The position numbers and the translations under genes are program-made. A DNA stretch of 22,417 nt from a virus: positions 1 to 22,417 of IMG/VR virus record IMGVR_UViG_3300015241_000132; one strand, given 5' to 3'. The notes below the pieces were generated by a model that saw only the letters and a program-made list of their open reading frames with translations, made no database searches and was not told where the DNA came from. Shown one piece after another: positions 19,695 through 22,417 of the stretch (the stretch's first letter is position 1; the number at the start of each line of letters is the position of its first letter).

Positions 19695-20748
19695 ATGGCT
19701 CTCAAAGAGCGGACACATGGACCAGTACGACGTACTGGTCATAGACGAAAGCAGCAAGTTCAAAGACGGGCAAACGAAGCGATTCAAATCGTTGAAGCCT
19801 TGGATTCCGCAATTCAAGAGGCGATGGATATTGACTGGAACTCCCGTCCCCAACGGCCTAATGGACCTCTTTGGGCAGATTTATATCTTGGACTTAGGAC
19901 GAGCACTGGGTCGGTTTATTACGCACTACCGACGAAATTATTTCATTCAATCAGGCTTTGGAGGCTACACATGGAGTCCTCAACCGAACGCCTTCCAGAG
20001 AATTACAGAACAAATCGCGCCCCTAGTACTCCAGCTCTCGTCAGCGGACTACCTAGAAATGCCAGAACTAATAAACACGAACGTTATAGTGGATTTACCA
20101 CCGACTGCCTTAAAGATCTACAAGGACGTGGAAAACGAATTCATAAGTGAGCTTGAAGATGGACCAATCGTAGCTGCCAATGCAGCCGTCGCGGGTGTAA
20201 AATGCAGGCAGATAGCCAACGGGGCAGTCTACGATGAATTCGGTAATTGGAAAGATATCCACTTTGCGAAGCTGGAGGCCCTGGATGATCTCTTGGAGGA
20301 GCTCGGAGGTGCTCCTACAATTATACTCTATGAATTTGACCATGACAAGACGAGAATTAAGTCGTTTCTTAAGAGAGACGCCATTCCGGTTCTGGGGAGT
20401 GGGCTTGGTGAGAAGAGGCTCTCAGACGTCATTGACAGGTTTAATGCTGGAGATACTCCCATACTCCTCGGACATCCGGCATCAATGGGGCATGGACTTA
20501 ACCTTCAGGGCGCGTGCCATCACATTATATGGTTCGGAATTCCATGGAATCTTGAGCACTACGTCCAGGCTATTGCTAGAGTATACCGTCAGGGGCAAAA
20601 AAGTGATCGTGTATTCGTTTATCACATCGTAGCAAAAGGAACCTTAGACGAACATGTACTAATGACCCTCCAAAAGAAGGATCATACTCAAAATTCTTTA
20701 CTCCAGGCACTCGCCAGCTATAGGCGTGAGCACCTGGAACGGGCATAA
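19267..20748 (+). CDS. SNF2-family (superfamily 2) DNA helicase/translocase
   Basis: A 493-residue protein. Conserved sequence begins at about residue 39 (LWNPHPYQERAIRLM, Q-motif-like). Motif I is DPGLGKSS (63-70), motif II DESS (160-163), motif III LTGTPVPNGLMDLFG (189-203), motif V GHPASMGHGLNLQG (402-415) and motif VI QAIARVYRQGQ (434-444), all as in compact phage SNF2 helicases. It moves on DNA using ATP. GTG 19267 is chosen for its AAGGTG site, but GTG 19303 or 19339 are possible because residues 1-38 are not conserved. It overlaps the VRR-NUC frame by 428 bases. Its stop overlaps the next start (TAATG). Confidence 0.92.
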   Translation: MENQIVSKPTELVSSEPDTSQLSAVTQNSTPSISSKQLWNPHPYQERAIRLMLSQSAVGLFLDPGLGKSSVVLASLKLLLAKGLVHRALIVAPLRVMMKTWPDEISKWEDFQHLTWTILHGGKKSLAVQEKVDIHLINPEGIEWLSKSGHMDQYDVLVIDESSKFKDGQTKRFKSLKPWIPQFKRRWILTGTPVPNGLMDLFGQIYILDLGRALGRFITHYRRNYFIQSGFGGYTWSPQPNAFQRITEQIAPLVLQLSSADYLEMPELINTNVIVDLPPTALKIYKDVENEFISELEDGPIVAANAAVAGVKCRQIANGAVYDEFGNWKDIHFAKLEALDDLLEELGGAPTIILYEFDHDKTRIKSFLKRDAIPVLGSGLGEKRLSDVIDRFNAGDTPILLGHPASMGHGLNLQGACHHIIWFGIPWNLEHYVQAIARVYRQGQKSDRVFVYHIVAKGTLDEHVLMTLQKKDHTQNSLLQALASYRREHLERA

Positions 20749-21023
20749 TGCAGGCCATGCGCCCACCCAGTAAATCAGAGGCGACCGGGTATGATGTTAT
20801 TGTCTGGGTGGACGAAGATGGTGACATTGTAGCCCGAGGTTTCAGTAGGCAAGGACACTCAGCCTTGCGAGCATTCGTCAACAAGTACCACGCTGGCGAC
20901 ATAGTACAAATCTACTGCACTCCCGAAGCGTTTATGGATGAACTACCCACAGATTTAGCCGTTGGAGTGCTCAATTCAAGAACAGAGAAGGTAATGCCGT
21001 TCAATCCGGCCCACTTGCATTAG
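20748..21023 (+). CDS. Small hypothetical protein (91 aa)
   Basis: ATG 20748 overlaps the helicase stop (TAATG), so translation is coupled. Sequence MQAMRPPSKSEATGYDVIVW, then VDEDGDIVARGFSRQGHSAL and DIVQIYCTPEAFMDELPTDL, predicts a small alpha/beta protein. No family recognised. It is the last gene before the promoter of the next unit at 21015. Confidence 0.7.
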   Translation: MQAMRPPSKSEATGYDVIVWVDEDGDIVARGFSRQGHSALRAFVNKYHAGDIVQIYCTPEAFMDELPTDLAVGVLNSRTEKVMPFNPAHLH

Positions 21024-21043
21024 CTGATCGGCTATGCTATCAT
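21015..21043 (+). promoter_or_regulatory. Sigma70-type promoter for the 21082-21498 gene
   Basis: -35 TTGCAT (21015-21020), 17-bp spacer, -10 TATCAT (21038-21043). It overlaps the end of the preceding gene and gives a ~30-base leader to ATG 21082. Confidence 0.5.
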
Positions 21044-21081
21044 GCAATTGAATTGACAAACCCCCATTTCTGGAGAAAACA

Positions 21082-21498
21082 ATGACTGATGCACATGCGA
21101 ATTTGACCCCACCGACCAAGAAGATTCCTCCAAAGGCGGCCACGACCGGAAATGGTGGTCCTGTAGGAGCGAAAGAAGCAAAGCCAGCGAAGGATCCTAA
21201 CGCTCCGAAAAAGCCCCGCGCGGCCCGCGCAGACTATGGCTTCAGCCCGGACAGCACGATTCATATCGTGAAAGATAAGGACAACAAATACCGAGGTCAG
21301 CGTCTGGACTGGTTCAACAAGATCGTGGCTTTTGAAGGGAAGAAGGTTTCCGAGTTCATGACCAAGTACGAAAAGGCCCAGACGTCTAAGGGCACGGCTG
21401 ATCCGCCCCGTGGATGGGTCCGCTTTTTCGTACAGGATGGTACGGTGACGCTCAGTAAGCCTCCGGCGACTCCTGCGGCCACTCCCGCCGCAGCCTGA
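21082..21498 (+). CDS. KYRG/GW-domain small protein, paralogue 3 (138 aa)
   Basis: ATG 21082 with GGAG upstream. A long basic, Pro/Ala/Lys-rich N-terminal arm (residues 1-55, with KKPRAARAD) precedes the domain: DNKYRGQRLDWFNKIVAFEG, then PPRGWVRFFVQDGTVTL. A short Pro/Ala/Thr tail follows. The KYRG-x4-W and GW-V/L-R-F/Y-F signatures match the proteins at 8150-8437 and 9863-10141, but the PPSLPKSG linker of those two is replaced by a different segment. The charge and disordered arm suggest nucleic-acid binding (inference). It has its own promoter and is followed by a hairpin, so it is a single-gene unit. Confidence 0.8.
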   Translation: MTDAHANLTPPTKKIPPKAATTGNGGPVGAKEAKPAKDPNAPKKPRAARADYGFSPDSTIHIVKDKDNKYRGQRLDWFNKIVAFEGKKVSEFMTKYEKAQTSKGTADPPRGWVRFFVQDGTVTLSKPPATPAATPAAA

Positions 21499-21508
21499 GG
21501 CTTCTTTT

Positions 21509-21533
21509 GTAGAGCTCCTTCAAGGAGCTCTAC
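21509..21533 (+). terminator. Terminator-like hairpin after paralogue 3
   Basis: GTAGAGCTCC (21509-21518) pairs perfectly with GGAGCTCTAC (21524-21533) around a TTCAA loop. The tail GTGTCTTT has only a weak T-run, so it may be a partial terminator or an mRNA 3' end stabiliser. Confidence 0.6.
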
Positions 21534-21562
21534 GTGTCTTTGAAGTCGACGAGGTATAGAAG

Positions 21563-21811
21563 ATGGAGTATAAAATTGAACATGGGAAAGAAATAACACC
21601 GCCAAGACTAACGGAAAATCAAATTGGTCTTAGATCGGCGCTTAGAAAAATGAAACTTAATACTGATTCTATATTTATTCCATTTTCATCATTAGATGGT
21701 AAGAAACGAGAAAGTTTTAGAGGTAACATCTATACAAATGCTAGAACTGGAGGTATGAAGGTGGTCATTAGAACACTTAAAATGGGGTTTAGAGTTTGGA
21801 GGATACGATAA
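21563..21811 (+). CDS. Small basic hypothetical phage protein (82 aa)
   Basis: ATG 21563 with GAGG upstream. Sequence MEYKIEHGKEITPPRLTENQ, then SALRKMKLNTDSIFIPFSSL and ending TLKMGFRVWRIR. The layout (alpha helix, beta, then a final RVWR) is common in small phage proteins of unknown function. The gene is clearly more AT-rich than its neighbours on the left. Its stop overlaps the next start (TAATG). Confidence 0.65.
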   Translation: MEYKIEHGKEITPPRLTENQIGLRSALRKMKLNTDSIFIPFSSLDGKKRESFRGNIYTNARTGGMKVVIRTLKMGFRVWRIR

Positions 21812-21990
21812 TGGGCCATGCATTTAAGATTCTTGTCATTTTTGAAAACGGAGACCATGAAGTTCTTCATTACACAGAAGAACGTGCGGCTAATGAAGCA
21901 TATGATGCTCTAAAGGAATTTCCAGCAAAACTCAGTTTTACAAAACTCTACGTACCATTTGAACGATATAGAGTGAGACGAAATGACTAA
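21811..21990 (+). CDS. Small hypothetical protein (59 aa)
   Basis: ATG 21811 overlaps the preceding stop (TAATG), with GGAGG upstream. Sequence MGHAFKILVIFENGDHEVLH, then YTEERAANEAYDALKEFPAK, is a compact beta-beta-alpha-beta protein. AT-rich like its upstream neighbour. No family recognised. Confidence 0.65.
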   Translation: MGHAFKILVIFENGDHEVLHYTEERAANEAYDALKEFPAKLSFTKLYVPFERYRVRRND

Positions 21991-22066
21991 CTGGGATCTT
22001 CTTCGTAAGCTAATTATAAGATACGCTGAGGCATCTCGGGCAGATGAAACGCCTCGTTCGAGGTGA
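21983..22066 (+). pseudogene. 5' end of a phage gene cut by the junction with chromosomal DNA
   Basis: ATG 21983 overlaps the preceding stop by eight bases (ATGACTAA). The first codons (MTNWDLLRKLIIRY) look like a normal phage start, but from about 22014-22025 the sequence is the reverse complement of glutathione reductase and the frame soon ends in TGA. So only the first 10-14 codons are likely to be phage. The rest of the gene is missing. Confidence 0.55.
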
Positions 22067-22417
22067 TCGCCAGTTCCTTGCCCGGAATATCGGGAACATA
22101 TGGCCAGCCGCCGGTTGCGATCAGGATGCGCTCAGCCGTCACCCGCTCTCCGGTTGACAGCGCAACTGTGTGAGCATCGACCAATGAGGCGCGCGCCTCG
22201 TAAATCTTAACCCCGACCTTTTCCATGATCTGGCGATAGATCACGTTCAGGCGCGAAATTTCCGCATCCTTGTTGCGGATCAGGTCGGACCAGGTGAAAA
22301 CCGCCTCGTCGACCTTCCAGCCATAACCGGCGGCATCTTCGAAGCCATGTCCAAAGCCGGCGGAATAGGCGAGCAGCTTTTTCGGAATGCAGCCGACATT
22401 GACGCACGTGCCGCCCA
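22014..22417 (-). pseudogene. gor: Glutathione reductase fragment (foreign, chromosomal origin), truncated at both ends
   Basis: Leftward from the window edge the frame reads GGTCVNVGCIPKKLLAYSAG, the redox-active disulfide motif of glutathione reductase (NADPH-dependent flavoprotein). It continues through GYGWKVDEAVFTWSDLIRNK, IYRQIMEKVGVKIYEARASL, ILIATGGWPYVPDIPG and FHLPEMPQRIL, then hits TAA at the junction. The true protein would go on (NAD-binding and dimerisation domains). The FAD-binding start lies beyond the window. The stretch is GC-rich, unlike the AT-rich phage genes just left of it. The style suggests an alphaproteobacterial chromosome, but this is an impression. It shows a contig chimera or, less likely, a real insertion boundary. 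Confidence 0.9.

Overview
This window looks like part of a tailed double-stranded DNA bacteriophage (Caudoviricetes) with a foreign tail end. The phage calls rest on a large terminase, a portal protein, a family-A DNA polymerase, a primase-helicase of the VirE type, an SNF2 helicase and two phage-type nucleases. Around them sit many very small, tightly packed genes. There are no tRNAs, rRNAs, integrase or transposase. The last ~395 bases are different: they are GC-rich and encode, on the minus strand, the interior of a glutathione reductase with the GGTCVNVGCIPKK redox motif, as found in proteobacterial chromosomes. That piece is cut by the window edge on one side and by an abrupt junction near 22014-22025 on the other, so the contig is probably chimeric.

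Layout. 1-4344, leftward: packaging and head genes in the order small-terminase candidate, acidic protein, PAPS-reductase-like protein (broken by an in-frame TAG), large terminase, portal (runs off the left edge). 4390-4565: divergent control region. 4566-7969, rightward: a run of about eleven small genes of unknown role, including a tandem-HTH protein and a small membrane protein. 7970-9021: a mostly non-coding, repeat-rich region around one leftward gene (8150-8437). It holds a GGTGTTA heptad array and hairpin, a 15-bp direct repeat, palindromes and an iteron-like cluster with a perfect 16-bp inverted repeat. 9022-9817: three small rightward genes ending at a bidirectional terminator. 9863-13008, leftward: a chain of tiny genes, mostly joined by 4-bp ATGA/GTGA overlaps. 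Several are shorter than 50 codons. 13088-15085, leftward: primase-helicase. 15086-15313: divergent control region with a promoter, an operator-like palindrome and an attenuator-like leader. 15314-21023, rightward: replication and DNA-processing operon (membrane protein, probable ssDNA-binding protein, PolA, RecB/Cas4-like nuclease, VRR-NUC nuclease, SNF2 helicase, small protein). 21082-21498: a third member of a small-protein family. 21563-22066: AT-rich small genes running into the junction.

How it works together. The right half makes the DNA replication and recombination machinery and the left end makes the packaging machinery. The two are transcribed in opposite directions, with control regions between them. 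The most notable unexplained items are: (a) three paralogues of an uncharacterised domain (KYRG...W...GW[LV]R[FY]F), two with convincing own promoters and all three followed by hairpin terminators; (b) the repeat-rich 7970-9021 region; (c) the promoter, operator and attenuator leader at 15094-15205; (d) a 428-bp overlap of the VRR-NUC and SNF2 reading frames; (e) a conserved element at the heads of two leftward operons. All functional names come from motifs read by eye, with no database search behind them.
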